A stretch of DNA of 64,000 nt from Bdellovibrionota bacterium (GCA_030584005.1 CP129486.1:1-64000), one strand, 5' to 3'. Positions 16,725 to 28,200 are shown, counted from the first letter of the stretch. Numbers and translations are program-made. The notes: generated from the sequence alone by a model not told the origin.

Positions 16725-18191
16725 TCAGATGGATGCAGCAAGAACGGCGGCAACGCACAAGCCCACCACATAACTACTGCGGTCCGTAATTGCGAACACA
16801 ATCGGATCTTCATGCAGGACACCGCGGTGCGCAAGCAGCCAGACACGGCTTACCCAATACAACAGCAGAGGACATATGAACCAGAGCAGCTGCGGTTCCG
16901 TATACAGGCCGCGCACCTCATCGCTCGACACATAGAGCGCCAGCACCAACACAGAGAGGTAGCCCGACGAGGCTCCGAACACGGCCACCTGCTCAAGATC
17001 CTCAGCACGGTAGCCGCGTCCTGCCGACTCCTCGAGGTTGCGCTTCCTAAGGGTGAACAGCTCGGAGAAGCGCTTCACGGCGGCCAGACTTAGAAAGAAA
17101 AAGAGGGAAAACACGAACAGCCAATGCGACACAACTACTGCAGCCGCTACCCCGCCGGCAAAGATGCGCAGCGTATAGAGCCCGGCAAGGGTTAAGATGT
17201 CGATAAGCACAAGCTTCTTTAGCCATACCGTATAGAGCGAAGTGATGGCTGCGTAAATCAGCAGCACCACCTGAAAATCACTTCCACTGTACAGGCTCAC
17301 CGTGAAGGCTGCGGCAAACAGCAACGGCACCGCTACCAGGGCATGGGCAATCGGCAGTGCACCGCTTGCAATTGGACGGTTGCACTTGCGGTGGTGCGCT
17401 CTGTCCGCGTCGACATCGGCGATATCATTCCACAGGTACACCCCCGAAGCACACAAACAGAAAGCGATACATCCGACCAGCACTCGCAGCAGCGGCTCCA
17501 TCTCCCCGAACTGATGGGCCATGATCAGCGGGACAAAGAGAAGCAGATTTTTGACCCATTGGTGGCAGCGAAGCGCTCGTATCCAGACCATCAGCATTGG
17601 ATGACGTGCGACCGCAATCTCACGGGCACCGGGAAACTCCGCCTTGACCATTGAACGAAAGGACGCCGAAGATGAAACGACGTGCTGGCCGACCGCGCCC
17701 CGCCAGACGTGAAAGTCGGCGCGCGAGTCGCCCATGTACTCAAAGGCGAGGTCCCCCAGGTAGGCTTGGATGGCAGAACGTTTGCCCTTCCCCTTGACAT
17801 TGCCACTCTCGTCGGTGGCAAGCACCGAGTCAAAGATACCAAGGTGCTGCGCCACCTTATCGGCCCAGCGCCGTGGCGACGCGGTCGCCAGCACTAAGCG
17901 CCGGCCGGCACGATGGTGATCCCTGAGCTGTTCAACCACCTCATGTCGATACGGCAAGGCGGCGGCGTCAATATCGATACGCCGGGCCAGTTGAGTCTTG
18001 AGGAAGGCACGGCCCCGTAAGAGCCAAAACGGCAGCAGTACCAACAGCCAGGGGCTCTCCCGCACGACCCGCGCAACCGCCTCAAACAGCAGGTCAGTAG
18101 AGATGAGTGTCCCATCCAGATCGACCACCAGCACCGCATGGGGGTGCCCCGTGACTTCGGCCGGCCTTGTATCGTGGTGCGATCGATTCAT
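16725..18191 (-). CDS. HAD phosphatase-UbiA prenyltransferase fusion (polyprenyl-phosphate phosphoribosyltransferase-like)
   Basis: A 488-residue fusion. Residues about 20-200 are a HAD hydrolase (nucleophile in [12 protein letters not shown], then [13 protein letters not shown] and MGDSRADF). Residues about 210-488 are a UbiA-type membrane prenyltransferase with eight or nine membrane helices and the Asp-rich motif [20 protein letters not shown]. In mycobacteria a UbiA enzyme joins phosphoribosyl pyrophosphate to decaprenyl phosphate and a separate phosphatase removes the 5-phosphate. A fused HAD plus UbiA beside DprE1/DprE2-like genes would cover both steps in one protein. It overlaps the upstream GT2 stop by four bases, so translation is coupled. 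UbiA enzymes of other pathways share these motifs; the neighbours decide the call. Confidence 0.82.
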   Translation of the reverse strand: MNRSHHDTRPAEVTGHPHAVLVVDLDGTLISTDLLFEAVARVVRESPWLLVLLPFWLLRGRAFLKTQLARRIDIDAAALPYRHEVVEQLRDHHRAGRRLVLATASPRRWADKVAQHLGIFDSVLATDESGNVKGKGKRSAIQAYLGDLAFEYMGDSRADFHVWRGAVGQHVVSSSASFRSMVKAEFPGAREIAVARHPMLMVWIRALRCHQWVKNLLLFVPLIMAHQFGEMEPLLRVLVGCIAFCLCASGVYLWNDIADVDADRAHHRKCNRPIASGALPIAHALVAVPLLFAAAFTVSLYSGSDFQVVLLIYAAITSLYTVWLKKLVLIDILTLAGLYTLRIFAGGVAAAVVVSHWLFVFSLFFFLSLAAVKRFSELFTLRKRNLEESAGRGYRAEDLEQVAVFGASSGYLSVLVLALYVSSDEVRGLYTEPQLLWFICPLLLYWVSRVWLLAHRGVLHEDPIVFAITDRSSYVVGLCVAAVLAASI

Positions 18192-18877
18192 CGAAAAAGA
18201 TTGTAACGGATAATAGCGTAGATGGCCCTAAAACCATCCTTGTAGTTAATCTTTTTGCCCTCGGCATAGGTTCTTCCATAATAGGAAATACCCACCTCGT
18301 AGATGCGGTAGCCGCCCTTTGCTACCTTGGCGGTAATTTCGGGCTCAAAGCCGAAGCGGTCCTCTTCGATCTTAATGGACTGAATCACCTCCCGACGGAA
18401 CATCTTGTAGCATGTCTCCATGTCGGTGAGATTCAGGTTAGTGAACATATTAGAAAGCAGGGTCAGAAACTTGTTTCCCACCATGTGCCAGAAATACACC
18501 ACACGATGAGGCGCCCCACCCATGAAGCGCGAGCCGAACACGACATCAGCGCGGTCTTTGACGATAGGATCCATCAGCGTAGGGTATTCTTGGGGATCGT
18601 ATTCGAGATCGGCATCTTGCACGACCACCACATCTCCCGTGCAGGCCGCAATGCCCGTGCGGAGCGCGGCGCCTTTGCCCCTATTGCGCTCATGGTAGAG
18701 TACTTTTGCGACCAGAGGTTCGATCTGGGCAGCTAAGATTTCGCGGGTGCCGTCCGTCGAGAAATCATCCACTACGATTATCTCTAGGTCCGCCACCGGC
18801 GCCTTACGCACTGCATCGACTATCTGCGTAATTGTTCGCGCTTCGTTATAGCAGGGGATGACAACGGAGAGTTTCAT
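18188..18877 (-). CDS. GT2 glycosyltransferase, DPM1-like
   Basis: A 229-residue family 2 glycosyltransferase without membrane helices. [20 protein letters not shown] is the nucleotide-sugar binding start, [10 protein letters not shown] the first Asp motif, [11 protein letters not shown] the metal-binding DxD, and the C-terminal part [20 protein letters not shown] is typical of polyprenyl-phosphate sugar transferases such as dolichol-phosphate mannose synthase. It is first in the operon that continues with the HAD-UbiA fusion and the DprE1/DprE2-like genes. It may load a second sugar on a polyprenyl carrier. ATG 18877 begins MKLSVVIPC, as in the family; the frame is open for ten more codons upstream. 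Confidence 0.85.
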   Translation of the reverse strand: MKLSVVIPCYNEARTITQIVDAVRKAPVADLEIIVVDDFSTDGTREILAAQIEPLVAKVLYHERNRGKGAALRTGIAACTGDVVVVQDADLEYDPQEYPTLMDPIVKDRADVVFGSRFMGGAPHRVVYFWHMVGNKFLTLLSNMFTNLNLTDMETCYKMFRREVIQSIKIEEDRFGFEPEITAKVAKGGYRIYEVGISYYGRTYAEGKKINYKDGFRAIYAIIRYNLFR

Positions 18878-19041
18878 AAGCGTGCACACCCGGTTATCCA
18901 CAGCCATGGCCTTAGGCGAGTCTGCGGGTGAGGACTACAACTATCATTCCTCGCCCAGTACGTCTATCCAGCGCTCGCCGCAGCCGGACCCCCGACAGAA
19001 GGGATGTGAGGTGTCATGCGATAGTGCGGTCAACCGCCCTT

Positions 19042-21525
19042 TCACTGGCGCCAGCTATACTGGATACGGGGCGGGAAGGCGAAGGTAAAGTCTTCCGTGA
19101 GCAAGGTGAGATTGGGATTGTAGTAAGGATCATGACTCAGTTCATAACCCCAGCGCCGCTTCATTACCTCGGTTTCCCTCTCGAACCGGGCGAACTTTTC
19201 GGGGGTCGTTTCGTATCCCCTACTCACTGACTCATAGTGCAAGAGTTCTGCATAGGGCTGATAGGTAATCACGTAGCCCTTGCTTCTAACCTTGAGGCAG
19301 AAATCAACATCATTAAAGGCAACGGCCAGCTCTTCTTCGTCGAACCCCCCGACCTCATCAAATACCTCACGGCGCACTAGCATACAGGCCGCGGTCACTG
19401 CTGACACATTGTGCGGCAAGATAATGCGGTTCCAGTTGCCGGGGTCGCCCCGTCGCCGGCCCTTGTGGCTGTGCCCCGCCACTCCGTTGATCCCCAGCAC
19501 TACGCCGCCATGCTGGAGCAATCCGTTCGGATAGTAGAGTCTGGCCCCTACTGCGCCCACTTCGGGACGTATGGCGAGCGCTACCATCTCTGTCAGCCAC
19601 TCCGGAGCTACTACTTCAAGGTCATTATTAAGGAAGGCTACAATACTGCCCCGCGCATGGAGCACTGCACCGTTGTTCAAGCGAGAGAAATTAAAGGGGC
19701 GTTCGTCACGGATCACTCGACAGGGATCGGCAAGCGTCTCGAGATACTGCTTGGTCTCCCCTTCAACACTCCCGTTATCGACGATGAGTATCTCAAAGTT
19801 TCGATACTCGCTCCTCGCCAAGATACTCTCGATGGTTCTTCTCAGATACTCCAGCCGGTCCTTCGTAGGGATAATGATGCTCACCAGCGGCGACGGCTGC
19901 GCTACAGTCCGGCGCACACGCAGCTGGGAGATGCCATGCAGAATCTCCACCTTGCCTTGGTCATTTGTGCGTTGGAGATGATCCTCAATCGTCTTCTTTT
20001 GCGCCTCAAGCACATACGGCTTGAATGAAGTTGACTGAGCGGTGGATCCCTCCACTACCCGCCAGTGGTACAGCACATGAGGGATATGCCGAATCTGCTC
20101 CGGTCTACTGCGTTCGATTATGCGCCAGGCCAGATCCCAATCCTGCGCCCCGTCAACTCCCTCACGCATTCCGCCCACCGCCTCGACAAGCGATCGCCGA
20201 TACACGGCAAGATGACAGATATAGTTCTGTGAGAGGAATAGCTCAGGATTCCAATCCGGTTTAAAATAGGGGTTAAAGCGCACGCCCGTAGAGGTAATCT
20301 TATCCTCATCGGAGTACACTAAGCTGCTCTCTGGAAAGCGGTTTATCTCCTCGGCAACGAGGGTAAGGGCGTGCGGACGAAGCTCATCGTCGTGATCCAG
20401 GAATGCCACGAACTCCCCGCTCGCCAGTTTCAACGCATCGTTTGTGGCCTTACTGATGTGACCATTTGATCCGCGCCGATACCACTTTATGCGCGGTTCT
20501 TTGGCTGCATACTCCTCGACAATCGACTGCACATGGGGAAGCGTAGAGCAGTCATCCGCGATGCACAGCTCCCAGTCCGGATAGGTCTGGCCGCACACGG
20601 ATTCTATAGCAGCTCGAAGCAATGCTGCTGGGGTATTGTAGGTAGGCATTATTACCGAGATGCGGGGCTTCAACGAAAGGGCTGCGCTCAATGCCTTGGC
20701 AGCCTCAAGATCGGCGGGACCAAGGGTATCGTAGCGCTTAACCCATTCGTGGTAGTTGGAAGAGAGAGAGTCCTGAAAGAGCTTTGCCCGTAGTGCAACG
20801 ACGCCGCCGTCCTTCACTATTTCGATAAGCTTCAAGCACTTTCCCCAAAGCGCTTTTGGTTGCCGCAAAGAGCTGACCACATATCTATCAAAGAAGGACC
20901 AAACAAGCTGTAGCGTGCCAAGCTCACGAATCTGCACTTTCGGCATGGGGAGAGCGGTCGCACTTCCCAGAAACTCCAGTGCCAACTCCTTAATGCCCTC
21001 CGGCAACTTTGTGATGGTGCCACTGCGGTGATTCGCAGGGAGCGGCACCCAGACTCGGTGCTCTTCCGTGAACTCATCTCCCAGCCGGTACAACAGGAGA
21101 CAGAAAAGCTGGCCCTGCTCAACCCCTGCGTCGCCATTTATAGACACCCACCCCGAGGGGATCGGCCCCCTCATGGCGAGGCGGGGAGTCGTCCCGGTCA
21201 GGGTCAGCGCCTTGCCGTTTAGCTCGACACCCTGAAGGGGGGCCAGGTCATAGACGCAAAAACCGCGCCGCCAAAGGGGCAGCAGCGTTCTCTTCTGCTC
21301 GGCTAGCCAGCGAAGTGGGGCGGTGAGACGCCATGATCTTGAACTGAGGACCCCTTGCAGTGCTCGCTCGACTGCCTCCTTTTGTTTCTGCAGATCATGC
21401 AGTTGGGTGAGGAGCTTGTGCACCTGCTCTTGATCAGGGGGCAGCTCTATTGATTCACGACGTAAGGGCTTCATGTGGTTATTTGACGGCTTTGCCGCGG
21501 GCACCTCGAATTTTGCTTGAACCAA
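19042..21525 (-). CDS. Large protein with two GT2 glycosyltransferase domains
   Basis: Up to 827 residues. The N-terminus has a coiled coil (DQEQVHKLLTQLHDLQKQKE) and a beta-rich region with LNGKALTLTGTTPRLAM, as in surface-polysaccharide transferases. The first GT2 domain starts at ISVIMPTYNTPAALLRAAIE (about 290) with DHDDE as its metal motif; the second starts at VSIIIPTKDRLEYLRRTIES (about 560) with NNDLEV. Such two-domain enzymes add successive sugars in rhamnan or O-antigen chains. The longest start is TTG at 21525; ATG 21474 is the safer alternative and loses only 17 residues. No strong ribosome site marks either. A gap of about 160 bases separates it from the next operon. Confidence 0.85.
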   Translation of the reverse strand: MVQAKFEVPAAKPSNNHMKPLRRESIELPPDQEQVHKLLTQLHDLQKQKEAVERALQGVLSSRSWRLTAPLRWLAEQKRTLLPLWRRGFCVYDLAPLQGVELNGKALTLTGTTPRLAMRGPIPSGWVSINGDAGVEQGQLFCLLLYRLGDEFTEEHRVWVPLPANHRSGTITKLPEGIKELALEFLGSATALPMPKVQIRELGTLQLVWSFFDRYVVSSLRQPKALWGKCLKLIEIVKDGGVVALRAKLFQDSLSSNYHEWVKRYDTLGPADLEAAKALSAALSLKPRISVIMPTYNTPAALLRAAIESVCGQTYPDWELCIADDCSTLPHVQSIVEEYAAKEPRIKWYRRGSNGHISKATNDALKLASGEFVAFLDHDDELRPHALTLVAEEINRFPESSLVYSDEDKITSTGVRFNPYFKPDWNPELFLSQNYICHLAVYRRSLVEAVGGMREGVDGAQDWDLAWRIIERSRPEQIRHIPHVLYHWRVVEGSTAQSTSFKPYVLEAQKKTIEDHLQRTNDQGKVEILHGISQLRVRRTVAQPSPLVSIIIPTKDRLEYLRRTIESILARSEYRNFEILIVDNGSVEGETKQYLETLADPCRVIRDERPFNFSRLNNGAVLHARGSIVAFLNNDLEVVAPEWLTEMVALAIRPEVGAVGARLYYPNGLLQHGGVVLGINGVAGHSHKGRRRGDPGNWNRIILPHNVSAVTAACMLVRREVFDEVGGFDEEELAVAFNDVDFCLKVRSKGYVITYQPYAELLHYESVSRGYETTPEKFARFERETEVMKRRWGYELSHDPYYNPNLTLLTEDFTFAFPPRIQYSWRQ

Positions 21526-21700
21526 TGCACCATGTGGGTTCCTCGATCGGCGGTGCCTCGCCGGAGCACCTGTGGTGCGAAGGCATGAAATTCAACTTCA
21601 TGCATACTCGCTATACTAAGCACTCATTTGCGTAACAGGCCAATAGAGCGTAACTTAGACAGCTTGCACGTCACGGGATCTTTAGTGGTTATTTGTTCTT

Positions 21701-22666
21701 ATGTCCACCTTTGACCGTAACCCCAATGTGAGCGGGTACAACCCTGTATCGAGCGCCGAGGTACCGCCGCCTACCGACGGGGGTACTAATACAGCTCACT
21801 CTGAGGCACCCAAAGCTACACACCCCACCGAAACGCCCTCATCTGTTGAAGGCACCCCAGGAGCCGCAAATGAGGCCCCCACTGCATCAATGGTCGATCT
21901 GACCTTGGAATTGTTGAACAATGCCCCGATTCAGGCACATCGTTCGACACTGCGCCAGTTCGGCGAGATAGATCTCTCGGCCTTAGACTCGTTACCCAAG
22001 GTGGCAGATCTCTACCTCCAACTCTTTGAGCACCGAGGCAGACTTGAAGACTACACCCTGAGTGGAGATGAGCTAGACTACTCCCAGAGGATCGCGGACT
22101 GGAAGATTGAGTGGGATCGTACCAAAGATAGACTCACCGCAATCGCCACGATCGCTTCACCCTACCTCGATGAGCTGCTTGACCGTGCCCTGCCTAAAAC
22201 AGTCTCCGATATCAGAAGGGCTACCGGACCGCTGGATGAGAAGCAGAGGATGCTTAGCCGGTTACTCCTTGCCGTAGCCTCCCTGGCGCCTGAATGTGTC
22301 GAACTGCTCCCGCATCAGCTGGTCACCCTATATCGTGCTGATATCGCCCAACAGCGACCGCCTCGCGAACGGGGCCTCTTTGCAATCGCAATTGAACTGG
22401 AGGGACGGCAGGCTGGGGCGGGTGTGAACGTTGTGCGTGAATTTTATCGCCAACCACAGGACTCCGCCTCACCGGACCTGTTCCCTACCCGAGTTTCTGC
22501 GGCCCGTAAGGTCGCAACTATCCCTGCCGATCGCCCGATCACCGCGGAGGAGGCAGCAGCGCTGTTAGGAATAAAACAGGGCAGTAATGGAGTCGCTCAC
22601 TCGTCTGACAGTCCAAAGCCGAGGCGTAGCATCCTTACGCGAATCTGGGATGCGCTCAACGACTGA
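21701..22666 (+). CDS. Conserved-looking protein of unknown function
   Basis: A 321-residue soluble protein. Residues 1-65 are a Pro/Thr/Ala-rich disordered tail. Residues about 68-265 are helical and well ordered (VDLTLELLNNAPIQAHRS, YLQLFEHRGRLEDYTLSGDE, RLLLAVASLAPECVELLPHQ). A Leu/Ala-rich segment near 285 (ITAEEAAALLGIKQGS) resembles a short DNA-binding or docking helix pair, and the C-terminus is basic. No signal peptide, no membrane segment, no family recognised. It stands alone between two minus-strand glycan genes and ends at a shared hairpin (22723-22747). Confidence 0.6.
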   Translation: MSTFDRNPNVSGYNPVSSAEVPPPTDGGTNTAHSEAPKATHPTETPSSVEGTPGAANEAPTASMVDLTLELLNNAPIQAHRSTLRQFGEIDLSALDSLPKVADLYLQLFEHRGRLEDYTLSGDELDYSQRIADWKIEWDRTKDRLTAIATIASPYLDELLDRALPKTVSDIRRATGPLDEKQRMLSRLLLAVASLAPECVELLPHQLVTLYRADIAQQRPPRERGLFAIAIELEGRQAGAGVNVVREFYRQPQDSASPDLFPTRVSAARKVATIPADRPITAEEAAALLGIKQGSNGVAHSSDSPKPRRSILTRIWDALND

Positions 22667-22722
22667 TGCCAAGGCGAGACCCGATCTTGCATTAGACCCC
22701 GCCGCAATGGTTGGTGTGTCAT

Positions 22723-22747
22723 GAAGAAGTCCGTCGTGGGCTTCTTC
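22723..22747. terminator. Hairpin between convergent genes
   Basis: Perfect 10-bp stem GAAGAAGTCC/GGGCTTCTTC with loop GTCGT, between two genes that run toward each other. A T-run occurs about 12 bases further on, so it may work as a terminator for both. The core resembles the hairpin at 50065-50088. Confidence 0.6.
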
Positions 22748-22762
22748 ACTCCTGCCCGCTTT

Positions 22763-23692
22763 TTATTCTCTCTCTCCGGCTTCAAGGAACCAACGGTAGG
22801 TCCGTTTTAATCCCTCGGCAAAGGGCATCTCGGCTTGAAATCCAAATTGCTTGGCGCGCGAGGTGTCGAGGCAACGTCTGGGCTGCCCGTTAGGCTTCGT
22901 CGTATCCCAATGAATTCTACCCTCGTATCCAACCACCTCACGCACCAGTTGGGCCAAATCCTTCATCAGAATCTCACTGCCAGAGCCGAGGTTCACCGGC
23001 TCCGGACTGTCGTAACCCTCAGTGGCGAGGCGAATGCCGCGGGCGGCATCTTCCACATAAAGAAACTCTCGACTCGGACTCCCATCACCCCACAGAGTCA
23101 CCGTGTCAGCGCCAGCGACCTTTGCAGTGTGGAACTTGCGGATCATGGCCGGGATGACGTGGCTCGTCTCAAGGTCGAAGTTGTCGCCGGGGCCGTAGAG
23201 GTTCACCGGCAGGAGGGTAATGCCGCGGAAGCCGAACTCCTTGCGGTAGGCTTCAAGCTGTACGAGGAGCATCTTCTTTGCGATGCCGTACGGTGCATTC
23301 GTCTCTTCTGGATACCCGTTCCAGAGATTCTCCTCTTTGAATGGAATCGGGGTGAACTTGGGGTAGGAGCAAATGGTTCCGATGGCTACGAACTTTTGCA
23401 CCTTTCTCAAGCGGGCCTCTTCGACGAGCTGTGCTCCCATCATCAGGTTGTCGTAAAAGAACGTGCCTGGGTAACGCTGATTGGCCCCGATGCCGCCGAC
23501 CTTCGCAGCGAGGTGAATAATTACGTCGGGCCGCTTGTCAGAAAGAAGCTGAGTTACTGCGGCGCGATCCCTGAGGTCGTATTCCCGTGATCTGAAGGTA
23601 TCTACTCTTTCGAACCGCGCCGAGTTCTGTTCAAACTCGCGCACTAAGGCGCGCCCAAGGAATCCAGAACCGCCGGTAATCAACAGTCGCAT
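22763..23692 (-). CDS. fcl: GDP-L-fucose synthase-like epimerase/reductase
   Basis: A 309-residue NAD(P)-dependent sugar epimerase. GGSGFLGRALVREF is the nucleotide motif, IHLAAKVGGIGANQRYP is very typical of GDP-fucose synthase (GMER/Fcl), GTICSYPK holds the catalytic Ser, and YGIAKKMLL the Tyr-Lys pair; LYGPGDNFDLETSHVIPA and SREFLYVEDAARG match too. The enzyme converts GDP-4-keto-6-deoxymannose to GDP-fucose or a related sugar. No GDP-mannose dehydratase gene lies nearby, so the exact product is open. ATG 23692 has GGAGAG upstream; the longer frame to 23818 has no family sequence. Confidence 0.85.
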   Translation of the reverse strand: MRLLITGGSGFLGRALVREFEQNSARFERVDTFRSREYDLRDRAAVTQLLSDKRPDVIIHLAAKVGGIGANQRYPGTFFYDNLMMGAQLVEEARLRKVQKFVAIGTICSYPKFTPIPFKEENLWNGYPEETNAPYGIAKKMLLVQLEAYRKEFGFRGITLLPVNLYGPGDNFDLETSHVIPAMIRKFHTAKVAGADTVTLWGDGSPSREFLYVEDAARGIRLATEGYDSPEPVNLGSGSEILMKDLAQLVREVVGYEGRIHWDTTKPNGQPRRCLDTSRAKQFGFQAEMPFAEGLKRTYRWFLEAGERE

Positions 23693-23924
23693 AGCTACTA
23701 ACTCTCCTTCCCGCTTCGCACAGCGCAATGCCCCGTCACGACCTCCCGCTCGCATTGGGCCACTTGGGATAGGAGCCTCCTTAGAGTAGGATGCCGAAAC
23801 AGCGAGAGAGAACATCAAAAAAATGACCTAAATCGTTGGTTCCGGATATGCATTCAGGGAGTGCGTTACACGGCTTAAAAGTGAGCGAATGCCGCCCAAA
23901 AAGAGCTCGATGCAAGGCTAGAAT

Positions 23925-25229
23925 ATGTCCGTAATCATCATAGGCGCTGGATACACCGGTTTAGCGGCGGCCTGGGAGTTGTGTAAGGCCGGGGTGAAAG
24001 TAACCGTGTTAGAGCGCGAGGATGATATCGGCGGTCTTGCCGGCACCTTCGAGCTGGCCCCAGGGGTGCGGCTTGAAAAGTTCTATCATCACTGGTTCAC
24101 CTCCGACACTGATGTGCTGAGGTTAATCGACGAGCTGGGTTTGGCATCGTCCATTCAGACCAAGTACTCCTCCACAGGAATATACTACGCCAACTCCATT
24201 TTTCGCCTGGCCAACCCATTCGACCTGCTGCGCTTCCCAGGGATACCGCTGATGGACCGGGTGCGCACGGGGTTGCTCGCACTCTACGCCAGAACAATCA
24301 CGAACTGGCATCCTCTGGAAGAAGAAACTGCGCTCTGCTGGTTAGAGCGTATTGGCGGGCGCCCAGCGCTACAGGTTATCTGGGAACCGTTGCTGCGAGG
24401 TAAGTTCGGCGACGAGTCGGCCAACGTATCTGCCGTGTGGATTTGGAACAAGCTCAAGCTGCGCGGCTCAAGCCGCAACAAGGCCGGAAAAGAGTCGCTG
24501 CTCTACTTTGCGGGGGGTTTTGGAGCGCTTACTGCCGCTATACGAGCCAAGCTGCAGTCGCATGGGGTTTCTATCGTCACGGGCTGCACAGTGACGCAGA
24601 TCCGCTCCGACCACGACGCGGTGCATATTGCAACGAACCAAGGGGATATGAATAGCGAACAGCTATTGTGCACTACGCCTCTGCCTGTCTTCCTTGAACT
24701 CACTCCCTCCCTCCCTGGCGCGTATCGCGAGCTTCACGGTGCAATCAGATTTCTCGGCAACGTCTGCGTCGTGCTGCGTCTAGATCGCAGTCTCTCCTCC
24801 ACCTACTGGCTGAATGTTGCCGACCCCTCCTTTCCATTTGTCGGTGTGATCGAACACACCAATTTCGACCCCGCGTCCAATTATGGCGGGGAGCATATCG
24901 CCTACCTCTCAAAGTACCTGCCGACAACCGACCCGCTCTTCGCCATGAGCGACAGCGAGGTGCTTGCCTACAGCATGCCCTTCGTGAAGCGTATTTTCCC
25001 GCATTTTAGCCCCGAATGGATTCGCAGATCACATGTGTGGCGAGCGCACTACAGTCAACCGGTGACGACGATCGGATACTCACGCTTGATTCCCAAGACG
25101 CGCACGCCTTTACCGGGAGTGTGGCTTTCGACCATGGCGCAAATTTACCCCCAGGATCGCGGTACCAACTATGCAGTTCGACAGGGCCGCGCCGTGGCGC
25201 TAGAGATGCTGCGCGACCGGCGGGGGTAG
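23925..25229 (+). CDS. FAD-dependent amine-oxidase-fold oxidoreductase
   Basis: A 434-residue flavoprotein with an N-terminal dinucleotide motif ([20 protein letters not shown]), the second conserved loop [12 protein letters not shown] and the C-terminal FAD segment [20 protein letters not shown]. The middle ([20 protein letters not shown]) is typical of the protoporphyrinogen-oxidase-like proteins found in polysaccharide clusters. These are annotated as NAD(P)/FAD-dependent oxidoreductases; their substrates are mostly unknown and may be polyprenyl-linked sugars or isoprenoids. The 3' end overlaps that of the opposite-strand histidine kinase by 30 bases. It starts 230 bases from, and divergent to, the fucose synthase gene. 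Confidence 0.8.
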   Translation: MSVIIIGAGYTGLAAAWELCKAGVKVTVLEREDDIGGLAGTFELAPGVRLEKFYHHWFTSDTDVLRLIDELGLASSIQTKYSSTGIYYANSIFRLANPFDLLRFPGIPLMDRVRTGLLALYARTITNWHPLEEETALCWLERIGGRPALQVIWEPLLRGKFGDESANVSAVWIWNKLKLRGSSRNKAGKESLLYFAGGFGALTAAIRAKLQSHGVSIVTGCTVTQIRSDHDAVHIATNQGDMNSEQLLCTTPLPVFLELTPSLPGAYRELHGAIRFLGNVCVVLRLDRSLSSTYWLNVADPSFPFVGVIEHTNFDPASNYGGEHIAYLSKYLPTTDPLFAMSDSEVLAYSMPFVKRIFPHFSPEWIRRSHVWRAHYSQPVTTIGYSRLIPKTRTPLPGVWLSTMAQIYPQDRGTNYAVRQGRAVALEMLRDRRG

Positions 25230-28200
25230 ATATCGACTCAGCACGGCAACGAGCTCATCCACATTCAATGGCTTTGAGATGTAGTCGTTCATCCCCGCGT
25301 CGAGGCATCGTTCGCGATCTCCCATCATTGCGTGCGCGGTCATTGCGACGATCGGCAGGTTCTTCAGCTCTGGATACACGCTCTCTCTGATTCGAGCTGT
25401 TGCCTCAAATCCCCCCATTACGGGCATCTGACAATCCATCAAGATCAGATCGGGCGGTGCGGCACGGTGGCTTTCCAAATAATCGATCAACTCCCGCCCA
25501 TTCGATACCACGGTTACATGACATCCTCGCTTCTCAAGCGCCTTGCAGGTAAGTTTCTGGTTCACCACATTATCTTCGGCAAGAATAATCTCCACTCCTT
25601 TCAGCGACTGCGTCACTGGTTGTACTAGCGGGGCCGCCTCGGCCGCAGTTTCAGCAACCGGCAGCGCCTGGGCGCGCACGGTGAAGTAGAATGACGATCC
25701 CTGCCCTGGAACGCTCTCCACCCATATCTCTCCGCCCAGAAGATTCACTAGCTTCTTCGATATGCTGAGCCCAAGCCCTGTGCCACCAAAGCGCCGGGTA
25801 ACGCTGGGGTCAGCCTGCACGAATGGGCTGAAGATCTGGGCCCGCATCGCCGGATCGATACCGATCCCGGTGTCTCGAACAACAAACTGCAGAAGCAGGC
25901 TGTTGGATTGTTCCTCGTCGGCCACAGCACCCGACCCGGCCTTGCGCGATACCTCCAGGCTCACTGTCCCCCCCTCTCCGGTGAACTTGATGGCATTCCC
26001 CAAGAGGTTCATTAGAACCTGGGCCAGTCTCGTCTCATCGGAGAGCACCTCCTTTGGCACGTCTGGCTCGACGTGCGAACGCAGTGTTATGCCGCGCTCA
26101 GGAGCGCGCGAGCCAAGGAGCCGCAAAATACGTTCGATCAGAGTATGCACTTGGAACGACTCAATAGTCATACCGAGCTTCCCCGCTTCGATCTTGGAGA
26201 AGTCGAGAACATCATTTATGACCGTCAGCAGATCTTCGGCCGAACGCTGGATGGTTTGCACATAATCCCGCTGTTCCGGTTCAAGCGCGGTATCTAGAGC
26301 CAGCTGTGCCATGCCGAGAATGCCGTTCATCGGCGTGCGTATCTCATGGCTCATGTTGGCAAGGAACTCGGCCTTGGTTCTGCTCGCCGCTTCCGCAATA
26401 TCCTTGGCAGTCTCCAATTCCAGGGTCCGCTCACGCACCAGATCGCTGGTGCGGCGTTCGGCCGTCTGCAAGGTCATAATGAGCGATGCCAATAGCAGAG
26501 AAAGAATCGCCGTGGCCGCAGCCGACCAAGAGAACCCCACCTGATGCGCAAGAAAGGCGCCAGGCCGGGCTTGGAACTGAAGATGGAACTGTTGCCCGGC
26601 CAGCTGAATAGATGACGTTCGCTCAAGCACCAAAGGGATGCCTGTCTCTAAGCGGCTTGAGTATACCAAGCCGTCATTCTGCCCATCATCTTTATGAAAC
26701 ACGGTGAGCATTACCTTATCGGAAATAGGACGGAGCGCTGTCTCGAAAAAGTGCTGTGCGACAAAGGGGGTGTATGTCCACGCAATCGGTCGGTTCCTAC
26801 CCGCATCCTTGGCGCTCCCATGCTGATGATGGGAATACACCGGCACAAACAATAGAAATCCAACCCGCTCCTGGTCGTCTTGTACAAGCGTTATTGGCGC
26901 TGATAATGCCGGCATCCCGGTACGCGCAGCTACCTCGGCCGCCATGCGGCGTCGGCGCTCTGACCCCACATCCAGCCCAATTGCGGCCTCATTCGAGATC
27001 TTAGGCCACAGATAGGTAATAATGAGGCGATCGGGATGAGCAGAGGCATCTAGAGGCTCCGTGCGTGCCAGCTCCACAGGAACACTATGTACGCGGAACT
27101 CGCCACCGAGCGCCGCCTGCATGCGGGACTCAAAGGCGGCCACTTCCTGATTGGGTACCGGAAAGACAGCGCCAAGACCGCTGATGCCGCGGAAACGCTC
27201 GACTGCGCGGAGGGCGTCTACATACACGTTCCATTCATGACTCTCCACCTCCTCCGAGGCTGCAAAGAGCGCTGCGCCCCCGCGTAACGCGTCAATGTAA
27301 TCGTTGAGCCTCTCTTTGAGCGCTTCCTCCCCCTGTCGCACCGCCGCTTCAAATTGCACGCTCCGCAGCTTTGCGGACTCCATCTCAAAAGAATTCAACA
27401 GCCATGCGCTCAGCAACCACCCGCCACACAGTACGGATCCGGCATACAGCAAGGTGCAGGTGCGCGAGAAGAGATTCAACGCCATCGAAGTAATAAACAT
27501 CGCGGCCATGAAGATCTGAAGCTGCACTAGATCCTCGTTCAAGTCTCCACTCGTAAAGGGTCCCATGTTCTGACTGGTCCCCCAGATACATATGGCTGAA
27601 AAAAGCGATGCGCATATCACTCCGGGAAGCGCACCGGATACATGTGTCACCAGCAAAAGCACAGGGAAAAGCAGAAAAAGCGCCGAGTAAGACTGCAGGT
27701 ACAGCGCCGGCACACACAGGGCTGCGGCACACAGCACAAACAGGCTGTTTCGAAGGATTGGTAGAATCAGCGACCGTAGCCGCACCCCGGCAGATGGTAT
27801 TGAACGCAGCAGCTCTACATACAGATAGAGGAGGGAGATCCCTCCCAAAAAATCTCCGGTCCACCAGGTGGAGAACAGCGAGAAACCAAGTGCGGGCGAG
27901 AGACCTTCTACGAGTACTATGAGCAGTGCCCCATTTGCGGCACTGGCCACCGATGCAATGGCTACCGACCCTAGAATCGCCGAGGGCTCCCTGTAATCAC
28001 GAAGCCAGGATAACCGCACTGACAATGTTCGAAACAACCAGCCTCCCACAGCAGCCTCGGCACAGTTTCCAAGAGCAATTCCCAGGGCGACAAGCGGAGA
28101 CACCGCAGTGCCGAGATTTACCAGGAACGCACCGAGCAGGACGGCCCAGCAAGCGCGCGGGCCGATGAACAGAACCGACGCTATCGCCCAGCCGGAGGCG

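Noticed and set aside
25413..27000. Several plus-strand ORFs inside the histidine kinase gene
   Set aside because: They are shadow frames of a long, motif-rich minus-strand gene.
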